This document shows, in pieces, positions 63,959 to 64,000 of a stretch of DNA of 64,000 nt; the first letter of the stretch is position 1; each line of letters opens with the position of its first letter. The stretch is taken from contig CAWADP010000009.1 of NCBI GenBank assembly GCA_963780805.1, positions 1,426,001 to 1,490,000 of the forward strand. The letters run 5' to 3'. The position numbers and the translations under genes are program-made. The notes under the pieces are model-generated. The model ran no database searches. It saw only the letters and a list, made by a program, of their open reading frames with translations, and was not told where the DNA came from. The stretch is from JASHVB01 sp963780805. Lineage in GTDB: Bacteria > Pseudomonadota > Alphaproteobacteria > Acetobacterales > Acetobacteraceae.

Positions 63959-64000
63959 AACACAGATTTCACAAATTTCACAAATCAAGACGCTGGTTGA

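Overview
The window is GC-rich (estimated by eye at about two thirds G+C), uses many GTG starts, and carries genes typical of an alphaproteobacterium: hrcA/grpE, secA with a C-terminal zinc motif, hopanoid genes hpnB-hpnC-hpnD, cfa, and a dnaB/alr/mlaE neighbourhood. The hopanoid set and gene styles suggest Acetobacteraceae or a close relative. That assignment is inference; no rRNA or tRNA gene was seen to anchor it.

Layout. 1-2.5 kb: grpE (cut by the left edge) and hrcA on the minus strand, separated by a VapBC-like toxin-antitoxin pair. 2.6-5.3 kb: a DUF2905 gene, a heavily frameshifted globin-coupled chemotaxis receptor pseudogene, and a TerC membrane protein. 5.6-7.2 kb: an ECF sigma factor with a 15-bp-repeat N-terminal extension, overlapping its anti-sigma gene. 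7.3-11 kb: secA, then a DUF4160/DUF2442 pair. 11.1-14 kb: a monosaccharide-type ABC importer. 14.6-20.8 kb: an M20 peptidase, a two-component pair, a hydrolase and a GST. 21.1-25.3 kb: a probable acyl-CoA catabolic group (SDR, acyl-CoA dehydrogenase, ACAD10/11-like kinase, 3-hydroxyacyl-CoA dehydrogenase). 25.4-28.6 kb: a partner-switching module (HATPase, STAS, fused STAS-HATPase, FHA-PP2C phosphatase). 28.8-33.5 kb: an MFS transporter, arsR-arsM and a cardiolipin synthase. 34-38.6 kb: a lineage-type hypothetical gene, a repeat-rich gap, and hpnBCD. 38.8-46.9 kb: an exported protein, a pentapeptide-repeat protein, a GlcG-like protein, a transporter remnant, a TPR/SPINDLY-type protein, mlaE and alr. 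47.4-51.9 kb: a plus-strand block (Gfo/Idh oxidoreductase, NTF2-like, SDR, NMT1-like binding protein, phosphoribosyltransferase-HAD fusion) lying between alr and dnaB. 52.2-58 kb: dnaB, an MFS transporter, cfa, a GxxExxY remnant and a flavodoxin-like protein. 58.6-64 kb: a 1243-residue two-enzyme secreted glycosidase and a GT2 glycosyltransferase.

Two features run through the whole window. First, intergenic DNA is filled with several families of palindromic repeats and with short tandem duplications (12-25 bp units), some of which extend or end reading frames. Second, about ten genes contain one-base frameshifts that split recognisable domains. Some affect genes expected to be functional (hrcA, hpnD), so base-calling errors must be considered; the chemoreceptor, with at least eleven shifts, is more likely truly decayed.

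The most interesting systems are the partner-switching module with a fused antagonist-kinase protein, the clan GH-A plus GH16 double glycosidase with an RTX-like C-terminus, and the phosphoribosyltransferase-HAD fusion translationally coupled to a periplasmic binding protein.
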